Shown here: piece after piece, positions 24,990-33,640 of the stretch
Layout of the letters: every line of letters starts with the position of its first letter
How positions within the stretch are numbered: position 1 is the stretch's first letter
Assembly: GCA_002083655.1 (NCBI GenBank)
Contig: MSXR01000014.1
Span: 1-64,000 of the forward strand
Length of the DNA: 64,000 nt
DNA from: Proteobacteria bacterium ST_bin14
GTDB taxonomy: Bacteria > Pseudomonadota > Alphaproteobacteria > Sphingomonadales > Sphingomonadaceae
Direction of reading: 5' to 3'
Program-made: the position numbers and the translations under genes
The notes under the pieces: model-generated
What the model saw: the letters and a program-made list of their open reading frames with translations, nothing else
The model's database searches: none
Told to the model about the DNA's origin: nothing

Positions 24990-26294
24990 ATGAACCTTGA
25001 TCTTTTCGAGATGGCAGCCTTGATTCTGGGCGTCACGGCGTTGGCCTGCTGGATCAATGCGAACACCTTGAAACTGCCGGTGGCTGTGGGGCTGTTGATT
25101 GTCGGCATGGCATTCACCGGGGTCGTTGCGCTGGCCGATCTCGTCAAACCAGATCTGGGGATTGCCGCCACGCTGAAGGCGCTGGAGCAACAGATTGATT
25201 TTCCCAAGCTCGTGCTGAATTTCATGCTGGCCTATCTGCTGTTTGCAGGCGCGATGAACGTCAATATCGCCGCCATGATCAAGCGGGGATGGGCCGTTGC
25301 GGCACTGGCGATTTTGGGCACGGTGATCACCGCCGTGCTGATCGCAGCAGCCTTTTGGGGCGTGTGTCATCTGGTCGGGATTGAAATGCCGGTCAGCTGG
25401 GCACTGGTATTCGGCGCGCTGATCAGCCCAACCGATCCGATTGCCGTTCTCGCGATGACCAAGCGGACCGACCTGGAGCCGCAGCTTCAGGCCCAGCTTG
25501 AAGGCGAGGCGCTGTTTAATGATGGCGTGGCGGTAGTGCTGTTCAAGGCGCTGCTGGCCTATGCCATCGGGCAGACCGCTGGGGGTGGTGACGCAGGCCA
25601 CCATACCGACCTGTCGGCCCTGGCCCAGCATTCAGCGATTGAGGCATTTGGGGGGATTGCCCTGGGGTTGGCCGTGGCTGTCGTGGCGGTGGCCATCCTG
25701 TACGCCGTCAACGACTGGATTACCGAAACGCTGATTACGATTGCTACGGCAACGATTGTGTACGCCGTGGCGCTGCACTTTGAATTATCCGGCCCGCTAG
25801 GCGTGGTTGCCGCCGGGTTAGTGATGGCAACCGATTGGGCGAACCGCGCGCTGGCGCCGCGTGCCAAGGAATATATTCATCCATTCTGGCATGTTATCGA
25901 CGAAGGGATGAACGCGATTTTGTTCCTGTTGGTGGGCATTAAGGTCTACGCGCTCGCCCTGACCCCGATCACGCTGGTGTTGATGGGTGCGGGCGCGGCG
26001 ATGGTGCTGGTGGCGCGCTGGCTTGCCGTTGCAGGGCTGGGTTCTGCCATGATCGTGATCGGTAAGCGTGCGTCGCTAAACCTGTATAACGTGCTCACTT
26101 GGGCGGGGGTGCGTGGTGGATTGTCGGTGGCGATGGTGCTGTCATTGCCCGATTTCCCCGGGCGCGATGCGATTTTTGCCGCCACGCTGGGCGTGGTGAT
26201 TTTCTCCATCGTCGTCCAGAGCATGACGATGGAAAAGCTGGCGCTCAGCACCGGATATGGCAGCCCCAAGACAGAACCCGAGGCGACGCACTGA
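24990..26294 (+). CDS. Na+/H+ or K+/H+ antiporter, CPA1 family
   Basis: Inner-membrane cation/proton exchanger, 434 aa, with about twelve hydrophobic segments. The CPA1 ion-site motif appears as LISPTDPIAVLAMTKR (about 144-159), followed by EGEALFNDGVAVVLFK (about 171-186) and, later, TWAGVRGGLSVAMVLSLP (about 370-387). These are the NhaP-type signatures. No C-terminal RCK domain is present. The cation is not predictable by eye. Its stop is only 4 bp from the end of the convergent lysS gene. Confidence 0.92.
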   Translation: MNLDLFEMAALILGVTALACWINANTLKLPVAVGLLIVGMAFTGVVALADLVKPDLGIAATLKALEQQIDFPKLVLNFMLAYLLFAGAMNVNIAAMIKRGWAVAALAILGTVITAVLIAAAFWGVCHLVGIEMPVSWALVFGALISPTDPIAVLAMTKRTDLEPQLQAQLEGEALFNDGVAVVLFKALLAYAIGQTAGGGDAGHHTDLSALAQHSAIEAFGGIALGLAVAVVAVAILYAVNDWITETLITIATATIVYAVALHFELSGPLGVVAAGLVMATDWANRALAPRAKEYIHPFWHVIDEGMNAILFLLVGIKVYALALTPITLVLMGAGAAMVLVARWLAVAGLGSAMIVIGKRASLNLYNVLTWAGVRGGLSVAMVLSLPDFPGRDAIFAATLGVVIFSIVVQSMTMEKLALSTGYGSPKTEPEATH

Positions 26295-26298
26295 TCGC

Positions 26299-27876
26299 TC
26301 AGTTTTTTACCAACGCCTCGGCAATCAGCTTGCGGCTGTTCTCAACACCGTAAAGCGCGATGAAGCTGCCCATGCGCGGCCCCTGGCTTGATCCGAGCAG
26401 GGTTTCGTACAGCGCGCTGAACCAGTCCCGCAGATTGTCGAAACCGCCCTCGTTGCCGATGGCGTAGACGATGTTCTGCAAGTCGACCGCCGATGCGTCG
26501 GCAGGCGCGGTCGCCAGTTCGCGGTCGAGCCGGTCGAGCGCGGCCACCTCAACGCCCTCGGGCTTGCGGCGAACCAGCGTCGGCGCAACAAAATCGCGGT
26601 TATAGGCAAGGGCATGGCCGATCAGCGCATCAAGCTCCGCCGACACATTGCCGTCGACATAATTGCTGAGATAGCCGCGCACTTGCTCTGCCGTCGCGCC
26701 CGCGCCCAATACGCCGACCAGGTTGAGCAACAGGCCAAAGGTCACTGGCGGATTCGTAGCGGGCACGGCGCCGTCATGAATATGATGCGCCGGGTTGCCG
26801 AGCTGCTGCTCAACCGGTTGCGCTGCGTAATTGCCGCGAAACTGGAAATATTCGTCCACCGCGCGCGGGATGACGCCGATGTGGAGCTGCTTGGCTTTTT
26901 TGGGCTCGCGATAGGCAAAAAAGGCGAGGCTCTCCTGCGTACCGTAATCGAGCCATTGCTCCAGCGTCAGGCCATTGCCCTTGGACTTGGAGATTTTCTC
27001 GCCCTTTTCATCAAGGAACATCTCATAGATCAGCCCCTCTGGCGGGCGACCGCCGAGCACGCGGGCGATTTTGCCTGACTGCACGCCGCTGTCGATCAGG
27101 TCCTTGCCGTACATCTCATAATCAACGCCCAGCGCGACCCAGCGCATTGCCCAGTCGACCTTCCATTGCAGCTTGGCATGGCCGCCCAGCACGCTTTGGG
27201 TCATCACCTCGCCATCGGCATCGGTGAAGCGGATCAGCCCAGCCTCTGCATCCACCACCTGCACCGGCACCTGCAACACGACACCTGATTTGGGGCTGAT
27301 CGGCAGGACGGGTGAATAGGTCGCGGCACGTTCCTTGCGCAGCGTGGGCAGCATCACGCCCATGATCGCCTCATAATGGCGCAGCACACCCTTCAGCGCG
27401 TCATCAAACACGCCGGCTTCGTACTGCGAGGCAGACGAGATGAATTCATAGTCAAACCCGAACCGGTCAAGGAAATCGCGCAGCATCGCATTGTTATGCG
27501 CGGCAAAGCTGTCGAACTTGTCGAACGGGTCCGGAATACGGCTCAGCGGCTTGCCGAGATGTTCGGTCAGCATGGCTTGATTGGGCACGTTGTCCGGCAC
27601 TTTGCGTAAGCCGTCCATATCGTCTGAAAATTCGATCAGCCGGGTCGGCGCGTCAGACATCGTCTGAAACGCATGGCGCACCATCGTTGTGCGCAGCACT
27701 TCGTTGAACGTGCCGATATGCGGCAGACCCGATGGGCCATAGCCGGTTTCAAAAATGATCGGTGCGGGCTGTCCGTTCTTGGCGGGCTTGCCATCAGGAT
27801 AACGTTTGAGCAGCTTGCGCGCCTCTTCATAAGGCCAGGCCTTTGAAGCGAGTGCAGCGGCGCGCAGATCAGTCAC
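26299..27876 (-). CDS. lysS: Lysyl-tRNA synthetase, class I
   Basis: Charges tRNA(Lys). The class I type is found in archaea and some bacteria, including many alphaproteobacteria. The 525-aa protein has the HIGH-type motif as PSGLPHIGTFNE (about 48-59), the GKDLIDSGVQSGKI segment (about 257-270), and the KMSKS loop as EKISKSKGNG near 293. The C-terminal half is alpha-helical, as in the family. The ATG at 27876 is only 31 bp from the divergent helicase start, leaving little room for regulation. The gene is often named lysK in class I annotations. Confidence 0.95.
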   Translation of the reverse strand: MTDLRAAALASKAWPYEEARKLLKRYPDGKPAKNGQPAPIIFETGYGPSGLPHIGTFNEVLRTTMVRHAFQTMSDAPTRLIEFSDDMDGLRKVPDNVPNQAMLTEHLGKPLSRIPDPFDKFDSFAAHNNAMLRDFLDRFGFDYEFISSASQYEAGVFDDALKGVLRHYEAIMGVMLPTLRKERAATYSPVLPISPKSGVVLQVPVQVVDAEAGLIRFTDADGEVMTQSVLGGHAKLQWKVDWAMRWVALGVDYEMYGKDLIDSGVQSGKIARVLGGRPPEGLIYEMFLDEKGEKISKSKGNGLTLEQWLDYGTQESLAFFAYREPKKAKQLHIGVIPRAVDEYFQFRGNYAAQPVEQQLGNPAHHIHDGAVPATNPPVTFGLLLNLVGVLGAGATAEQVRGYLSNYVDGNVSAELDALIGHALAYNRDFVAPTLVRRKPEGVEVAALDRLDRELATAPADASAVDLQNIVYAIGNEGGFDNLRDWFSALYETLLGSSQGPRMGSFIALYGVENSRKLIAEALVKN

Positions 27877-27907
27877 AAGTTGCCCTTTCGTTCCCGTATC
27901 GGCAGAG

Positions 27908-30640
27908 ATGATGGGGATGACCGCTTCTTTGCCCTATCCCGCGCTGCACGCAAGCCATGGCGGCATCTGGATCGCGCAAGATGGCAAAACGCGGCAGGTT
28001 GGCCGGGGTGAGGCAATCCGGATTGCCGCCGATACCCCCGTCATCGTGCTGAACGCCGCTTTGGTGGGGCAGCGGCTTGGCTATGCCGAACTGTCCGGGC
28101 TTGATCTGCTTGAACTGTTCGCGTTTTTGCACCCGGCGCGCTTCATGGTGCCCACCCCGCGCGGGCTGGCGCGCGTGACGGGGCTTGATGAGCCCGCGCG
28201 CGATGATGCGATTGCCCCGTTTTTTGCCGCCGCAGCTGCTGCGCTGATTGATCAGACCGGTGGCGACTGGCCTGAGCGCGAGGGCGCGTGGACAGCGTTG
28301 CAGGCGCTCACGCGGCTGCGCTGGCCCTGGGTGCCGCTGCTTGCCGACCGGCTGAAAAAGCCGGAAGTCGCCGAGCGCTGGCTGTTTTCAAAACTGCCGG
28401 AATGGAGCGAGGGTGCCCCCCGTCCCGCGCCGCGCAGCATCACCATTGGGGTGGAAGACACCCAGGCGCGGCTGGCGACGCTTACCGGCAGTGCCGCTGA
28501 ACAGCGCGCCGGGCAGCGCGCCTTTGCCGCCGCAGCAGCACTCGCCTTTGCGCCGCGTACTGCTCGCGACAGCCCCAATCTGGTGCTGGCAGAGGCAGGA
28601 ACGGGGATTGGCAAGACGCTGGGCTATCTCGCGCCCGCGTCTTTATGGGCTGAACAGGCGGGCGGGGCGGTGTGGATTTCCACCTTCACCAAAACGCTGC
28701 AACGCCAGTTGGCGCATGAAAGCGCCCGGTTGTTTCCCGATGCGGCAATGCGCAGGGCAAAGGTCGTCACGCGCAAGGGGCGGGAGAATTATGCCTGTTT
28801 GCTCAATCTCGAGGACGCGCTGCAGGGCGGTTTTCAGGGGCGCGCCGCCGTGCTTGCGCAACTGGTGGCGCGCTGGGCGGCGTATACGGTGGATGGCGAT
28901 ATGGTCGGCGGTGATCTGCCCGGCTGGCTGCCCACCTTGTTCCGGCGCAATGGCCCCACCGCGCTGACCGACCGGCGCGGCGAGTGCGTGTATGCTGGCT
29001 GCCCGCATTACCGCAAATGCTTCATTGAGCGGGCGGCGCGTGCGAGTGCCGATGCCGATATCGTCATCGCCAATCATGCGCTGGTGATGGTGAACGCTGC
29101 ACGCGGGCGCGAAACCGCCACCCGGCCCAGCCGCTATGTGTTCGACGAAGGCCATCACTTGTTCGATGCCGCTGATTCGATGTTCGCCACCGCGCTGACG
29201 GGCCAGGAAACGATCGAGCTGCGCCGCTGGGTGATCGGCCCCGAGACCACCGGGAGAGGGCGCAGGCGCGGGCTCGCGGCGCGGCTGTCCGACGTGGCCA
29301 GCTATGACGAGGCAGGCGCGCGGGCGATTGCAGAGGCGGCGGATGCAGCGCGCGCCTTGCCCGGCGATGGCTGGCTGGCGCGGCTGGGGGAGGGGCAGCC
29401 CTTTGGCGCGATTGAGGGATTGCTGGCGGCAGTGCGCGGGCTGGTATTTGCGCGCGACGATAGCACTGAGGACGCAGGCTACGGGCTTGAAACCGAGCTC
29501 GCTGAGCCCGATGCCGCGCTAATCGAGGCGGCGGCGGACGCCGGGCAGGCGCTCGATTCGCTTTATCGCCCGCTGGTCGCGCTCGGGCGACGGCTGGAGG
29601 CGGTGCTGGCCGACGCGCCTGACTGGATGGACGGCCCGGCCCGCGCGCGGATTGAGGGGGCAATTGCCTCGCTCGGCTGGCGCGTCGACACGGTTGGGGC
29701 GTGGCTGGCGTTGCTTGCACGAATCGGCGGGCCGGCGGACCCTGATTTTGTCGATTGGCTGGCGGTAGAGCGGGTTGAGGGGCGCGAATATGATGTTGGC
29801 GTCCACCGGCGCTGGCTTGATCCGATGCGCCCATTTGCTGAAATTGTGCTGAAGCCTGCACAGGGCGCGCTGGTGACATCAGCGACGCTGACGGGGGGCG
29901 GGGCAAACCGCGACGAAGGCTGGGCGGTGGCCGATGCCCGCACGGGTGCCGCGCATCTCACCCGCCCGGCGATCCATTTTGAAGCCGCCAGCCCGTTTGA
30001 CTACGCATCAGCGGCAGAAGTGCTGATCGTCACCGATGTGAAGCGCGGCGATATGGGGGCGCTCGCCAATGCCTATGCCCGGCTGATCGCGGCGGCAGGG
30101 GGCGGCACATTGGGGCTGTTCACCGCGATTCGGCGGCTGCGGGTGGTTCATGCGCGAATCGCGGATCGGCTGGCGCGCGACGGGCTGGCGCTGCATGCTC
30201 AGCATGTTGATCCCATTGATACGGGCACGTTGGTGGATATTTTTCGCGATGATACCCGCGCATCGTTGTTGGGCACGGATGCCCTGCGCGATGGGGTGGA
30301 TGTGCCCGGCCATTCGCTGCGGCTGGTGGTGATGGAAGGCGTGCCCTGGGCCAAACCAAGCGTGCTGCATGCCGCGCGTCGGCTGGCAGGGGGGGGCTCC
30401 GCCTATGACGACCGGCTGGTGCGGGCACGGCTGGCACAGGCATTTGGGCGACTGATTCGGCGGGCCGATGATCGCGGATCATTCGTGCTGCTGTCGGCTG
30501 CTATGCCGTCGCGATTGCTGAGCGCATTTCCCGCTGGCGTGCCGATTGCGCGTGTTTCATTGGAAGAAGCGATCATTCGGGTCACGCAACGGCTTTCCAC
30601 CGCCGCCGCGCTAGGGCATGAAGTGGCGGATCGCGCCTGA
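27908..30640 (+). CDS. DinG/XPD-like ATP-dependent helicase
   Basis: Superfamily 2 Fe-S helicase, 910 aa, likely acting on damaged or branched DNA. Walker A is AEAGTGIGKT near residue 228. Four iron-sulfur cysteines are visible: one near 296 (NYACLL) and three in CVYAGCPHYRKC (about 360-371). Walker B is DEGHH at about 412, and the late motifs include LLGTDALRDGVDVPG near 793 and AFGRLIRRADDRG near 842. The N-terminal ~200 residues precede the helicase core. It starts 31 bp from lysS. ATGs at 27911 and 27917 are alternatives. Confidence 0.92.
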   Translation: MMGMTASLPYPALHASHGGIWIAQDGKTRQVGRGEAIRIAADTPVIVLNAALVGQRLGYAELSGLDLLELFAFLHPARFMVPTPRGLARVTGLDEPARDDAIAPFFAAAAAALIDQTGGDWPEREGAWTALQALTRLRWPWVPLLADRLKKPEVAERWLFSKLPEWSEGAPRPAPRSITIGVEDTQARLATLTGSAAEQRAGQRAFAAAAALAFAPRTARDSPNLVLAEAGTGIGKTLGYLAPASLWAEQAGGAVWISTFTKTLQRQLAHESARLFPDAAMRRAKVVTRKGRENYACLLNLEDALQGGFQGRAAVLAQLVARWAAYTVDGDMVGGDLPGWLPTLFRRNGPTALTDRRGECVYAGCPHYRKCFIERAARASADADIVIANHALVMVNAARGRETATRPSRYVFDEGHHLFDAADSMFATALTGQETIELRRWVIGPETTGRGRRRGLAARLSDVASYDEAGARAIAEAADAARALPGDGWLARLGEGQPFGAIEGLLAAVRGLVFARDDSTEDAGYGLETELAEPDAALIEAAADAGQALDSLYRPLVALGRRLEAVLADAPDWMDGPARARIEGAIASLGWRVDTVGAWLALLARIGGPADPDFVDWLAVERVEGREYDVGVHRRWLDPMRPFAEIVLKPAQGALVTSATLTGGGANRDEGWAVADARTGAAHLTRPAIHFEAASPFDYASAAEVLIVTDVKRGDMGALANAYARLIAAAGGGTLGLFTAIRRLRVVHARIADRLARDGLALHAQHVDPIDTGTLVDIFRDDTRASLLGTDALRDGVDVPGHSLRLVVMEGVPWAKPSVLHAARRLAGGGSAYDDRLVRARLAQAFGRLIRRADDRGSFVLLSAAMPSRLLSAFPAGVPIARVSLEEAIIRVTQRLSTAAALGHEVADRA

Positions 30641-30653
30641 GGGGGGATGGGGC

Positions 30654-31214
30654 ATGAAGACGCTTACCTTGCTCAGGCACGCCAAATCGGGTTGGGACGA
30701 TCCCGTTGCGCGCGATTTTGATCGGGCGCTCAACGCGCGCGGTAAGCGCGGCGCTGAACAAATCGGCCAGTATCTCGCTGATCACGGCCTGATGTTCGAT
30801 CATGTTCTGGCGTCGCCTGCGGTGCGGGTTGTGGAGACGATTGATCATGTATCATCGCGCTATGACCTGCCGGTCGCCCCGGCGTGGGAGCGCCGGATTT
30901 ACCTGGCGTCTGCCGCGACCTTGATCGATCTGGTGGCTGGCCTGCCTGATTCGGTGGGCCGTGTGCTGCTGGTGGGGCACAATCCCGGCCTGGAAGACCT
31001 GGTGCTGATGCTGGTGCCGGCCGATACCGATGCGGCCACAGATTGCGCGCGTTTGCGTGAAGAAGTGGAGATCAAATTTCCCACCGCGAGCCTGGCCGAA
31101 CTGCAGTTTGATTGTGCCGCCTGGGCGGACATGGGCAGCACCCCCGCCACCCTGACGCGCTTTGTTCGCCCGCGCGATCTTGATCCAACGCTGGGCCCGG
31201 ACGACACGGATTAG
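30654..31214 (+). CDS. SixA-like histidine phosphatase
   Basis: Phosphohistidine phosphatase of the histidine-phosphatase clade; SixA dephosphorylates His-phosphorylated proteins such as PTS/phosphorelay components. The 186-aa product has the catalytic RHxK-type motif LLRHAKSGW (about 5-13) and the second-His region LLVGHNPGLEDL (about 103-114). An ATG at 30618 overlaps the helicase, but the 30654 ATG gives the family N-terminus. It starts 13 bp after the helicase stop and is probably in its operon. Confidence 0.88.
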   Translation: MKTLTLLRHAKSGWDDPVARDFDRALNARGKRGAEQIGQYLADHGLMFDHVLASPAVRVVETIDHVSSRYDLPVAPAWERRIYLASAATLIDLVAGLPDSVGRVLLVGHNPGLEDLVLMLVPADTDAATDCARLREEVEIKFPTASLAELQFDCAAWADMGSTPATLTRFVRPRDLDPTLGPDDTD

Positions 31215-31239
31215 GCCGCTGGCCAAATCATTGGCCGTG

Positions 31240-31770
31240 TTAGTCAGGCGTGCCCTTCAGTTTGGCCTTCAGCGCTGCCAGCCCGCTGAACGGCCCCACC
31301 TCACCCTCACGAAGCACACCCGCCTCACGCAGGACCGATTCGGCATTTGGGCCGCGTGGAAACGGATCAAGCGCCAACGCCATTGTTTCTGCCGCCGCCT
31401 CACCCAGATCGATGACGCCATCTGCATAGGGGATGATGTCGAGCGCATCGGCGGTCAGCTCTATCTCGTCGCCCAGCGCGCTTTCGTCAGCAACGAAGCG
31501 CAGGGCGACGGGCTCGTCGATGGGTGTGGAGATGGGTTCTGCGGTCACCACGCAACGTTGCACCACCCGCGCAATCACGCGGCCACGCGCCACGATGCCG
31601 CCCGGATCCCGGTTTACGGTGAATTCGGCGTGCAAATCAGCCACCTCGATCAACCCGAACCGGGCAGCGAGCGCCGCTCGTTCTGCCGGGTCCGCAGCGA
31701 TGGCGATGGTGCGCGCGCCCTCGCCGATCATGTCGATGCGTTCGGGCCGTGCGAATTCAGGCGCGGTCAT
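31240..31770 (-). CDS. DUF177 (YceD) family protein
   Basis: YceD proteins affect 23S rRNA accumulation, and in many bacteria the gene is next to rpmF-plsX. Here the 176-aa product shows the C-terminal patterns VVQRCVVTAEPI and EIELTADALDIIPYADGVIDLGEAAAE. An FPRGPNAESVL region follows. It overlaps the downstream-encoded CBP3-like gene by 4 bp. Note that rpmF is not adjacent. The ending PFSGLAALKAKLKG is typical of alphaproteobacterial members. Confidence 0.9.
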   Translation of the reverse strand: MTAPEFARPERIDMIGEGARTIAIAADPAERAALAARFGLIEVADLHAEFTVNRDPGGIVARGRVIARVVQRCVVTAEPISTPIDEPVALRFVADESALGDEIELTADALDIIPYADGVIDLGEAAAETMALALDPFPRGPNAESVLREAGVLREGEVGPFSGLAALKAKLKGTPD

Positions 31771-32276
31771 GCCAGCCGCCCGGCCAATATCTCTGCCGTG
31801 CCGACAGCCGCCAGCTGATCGCGCAGCGCCAGCAATTGCGCGATGCTGTGCGCCAGTGCCGCCTCCCCCGGATTATCGCCGCGATACAGGTTGCGTTTGA
31901 CCGCCGGGCCCAGATCGCCTGCTGCCAGCGCGTCGCGATACGCGCCCAGCCTTCCGCCCAGCATGCTCATCATCTGGCCGACATATTTTCCAATCCCGAC
32001 ATCGCCGACGCCGTTCTGGCGCAACTGGCCGTCCATATCGGTGATGAACTGCTCAGTAAGCCGTGCGCTGGCCTCAGCGGCTTGTGGATCGCTTTCCAGC
32101 CGTAACAGGACAAAGGCCAGAATTGCTGCGATCATATCGAACCGGCCATCCATCGTATCTGGCACGGCACCGTCCAGATACCAATGCGGCGCCCGCCCCT
32201 GCGCAATGATCGCGTCATACAGCGGTGCGATGGCCGAAGCGGGCTTTTGCCCGAACAGTTTGTCGATCAATCCCAT
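31767..32276 (-). CDS. Ubiquinol-cytochrome c chaperone (CBP3-like)
   Basis: The CBP3 family assists cytochrome bc1 assembly; bacterial members are poorly studied. The 169-aa product has the family pattern APLYDAIIAQGRAPHWYLDGAVPDTMDGRFDM (split here: APLYDAIIAQGR, then WYLDGAVPDTMDGRF) near residues 17-47 and LTEQFITDMDGQLRQNGVGD (about 73-92). GKYVGQMM follows. It is translationally coupled to the DUF177 gene and divergent from bamE, an arrangement common in this lineage. Confidence 0.9.
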   Translation of the reverse strand: MGLIDKLFGQKPASAIAPLYDAIIAQGRAPHWYLDGAVPDTMDGRFDMIAAILAFVLLRLESDPQAAEASARLTEQFITDMDGQLRQNGVGDVGIGKYVGQMMSMLGGRLGAYRDALAAGDLGPAVKRNLYRGDNPGEAALAHSIAQLLALRDQLAAVGTAEILAGRLA

Positions 32277-32389
32277 ATCCGTCCCATCATCCTTGGACCC
32301 ATACGCAAAACCGCGCCTTGTTTGCTGACGTCCCCCGGCATATTGAGGCTGAACCGGCGCGATGCAATGCGGTGCTGGTCGCCGCCATC

Positions 32390-32421
32390 ATATCAGCCGT
32401 CATAGTATCAATTGTGTATCA
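32390..32421 (+). promoter_or_regulatory. GTATCA direct repeats upstream of bamE
   Basis: GTATCA occurs at 32405-32410 and 32416-32421, exactly 11 bp apart (one helical turn), with a partial ATATCA at 32390-32395. This suits a regulator binding on one DNA face in the divergent CBP3-like/bamE gap, but it could be chance. Confidence 0.25.
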
Positions 32422-32445
32422 GCGTAGCCCGTCTGGGAGAGTCAA

Positions 32446-32940
32446 ATGAAGCGAATGTCCGCCCGAATGGGAATATTGCTGCTGATCGCGTTTGGCAGCA
32501 CCGCGCTGGCGGGGTGCACGCGGCTCAATGGCCACCAGGGCTATGTGGTCGATGTTGACTTGGTGGACTCGGTCCAGCCGGGGGTGGATAACCGGTCATC
32601 GGTGGCGCAGGTGCTCGGCAAGCCCAGCTTCACGAGCACATTCGATGAACGCGAATGGTATTATGTCTCGCGGGACACGCGGTTTTACGCGTATAATAAC
32701 CCCAAGCCGCGCGACCAGATGGTGCTCCGCGTTCGGTTTGATGCCAAGGGCGTGGTGACGGCGGTTGATCGCACCGGGATTGAAAAGGTCGCGTCGATCA
32801 ATCCCTATGGCAAGACCACGCCGACGCTGGGCCGCACCCGCACATTCTTCCAGGATTTGTTCGGCAATATCGGGTCGGTCGGCTCAGGCCAGGTACCAGG
32901 CGGCCAGAACCAGGGCGGCGGCACGCGCGACCAGCCGTAA
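32446..32940 (+). CDS. bamE: Outer membrane assembly lipoprotein BamE
   Basis: BamE (SmpA/OmlA) is a lipoprotein subunit of the BAM complex that inserts beta-barrel proteins. The 164-aa precursor has a signal peptide ending in the lipobox LAGC (Cys24). The SmpA fold follows: VQPGVDNRSSVAQVLGKPSF and REWYYVSRDTRF (about 44-90), then QMVLRVRFDAKGVV near 100-113. The C-terminal ~35 residues form a Gly/Gln-rich tail with no recognisable motif. GGGAGAG precedes the ATG. Confidence 0.92.
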   Translation: MKRMSARMGILLLIAFGSTALAGCTRLNGHQGYVVDVDLVDSVQPGVDNRSSVAQVLGKPSFTSTFDEREWYYVSRDTRFYAYNNPKPRDQMVLRVRFDAKGVVTAVDRTGIEKVASINPYGKTTPTLGRTRTFFQDLFGNIGSVGSGQVPGGQNQGGGTRDQP

Positions 32941-33074
32941 ATCGCGCCGCACCCTTTCATTTTGCTGACAGTCGCGTTCGAGCTTCGTTCAGCGCGACTC
33001 GGGCAAATCCATTCTCAGACGGCACCCATATCCCCCTTGGGCGTTATGTCTGGACCGAAGAATGGAGAAGCATC

Positions 33075-33581
33075 ATGCGTAAATTGATCATCATGGGTTT
33101 GATGGCCGCAACCATGCTGCCAGTGGCTGCCAGCGCCCAGTCGCAGCGCGAAGTTTGGGAATCACGGCAGGATCTGCGCCAAGAGCAGCGCGACCTTAAC
33201 CGCGCTTACCGTTACGGTGACGAGCGCGATATCCGGCGCGAGCAGCGCGATGTGCGCGAAGCCCGGCAGGAACTGCGCGAGGACCGGTTCGATCGTGATC
33301 GCGCTTGGGGCCGCAATGACTGGCGTGGGTATCGCGATGGCCATCGCGACCTTTATCGCCGTGGCAACTGGAACGCGCCATTCCGGTATAACAACTTCCG
33401 CGTCGGCGGCCGGATTGCTCCAGCCTATTATGGATCGCGGTATTTCATCGCCGATCCGTGGCGTTATCATCTGCCGCCAGCACGGGGCTATTCGCGCTGG
33501 GTTCGCCATTATAACGATGTGCTGCTCATCGACACGCGTCGCGGCATCATTCTCGACGTGAATCGCGGCTTCTTTTACTAA
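33075..33581 (+). CDS. RcnB-like periplasmic protein
   Basis: Small exported protein related to RcnB, a periplasmic Ni/Co homeostasis factor. The 168-aa precursor has a signal peptide ending VAASAQ (about 17-22). An extremely charged Arg/Glu/Asp-rich helical region follows (about 24-95). The C-terminal RcnB-like motif reads YFIADPWRYHLPPARGYSRWVRHYNDVLLID. A role in metal or envelope homeostasis is inferred from the family only. A strong terminator lies 24 bp after the stop. Confidence 0.82.
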   Translation: MRKLIIMGLMAATMLPVAASAQSQREVWESRQDLRQEQRDLNRAYRYGDERDIRREQRDVREARQELREDRFDRDRAWGRNDWRGYRDGHRDLYRRGNWNAPFRYNNFRVGGRIAPAYYGSRYFIADPWRYHLPPARGYSRWVRHYNDVLLIDTRRGIILDVNRGFFY

Positions 33582-33604
33582 ACCCCGCGATTAACCGCCA
33601 AAAG

Positions 33605-33637
33605 GGCCAGTCCGGATATCCGGGCTGGCCTTTTTCT
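33605..33637 (+). terminator. Rho-independent terminator after the RcnB-like gene
   Basis: GGCCAG-TCCGGATATCCGG-GCTGGCC forms a near-perfect hairpin (33605-33630) followed at once by TTTTTC. It lies 24 bp past the RcnB-like stop and just before the end of the convergent pbpC. Confidence 0.9.
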
Positions 33638-33640
33638 TAT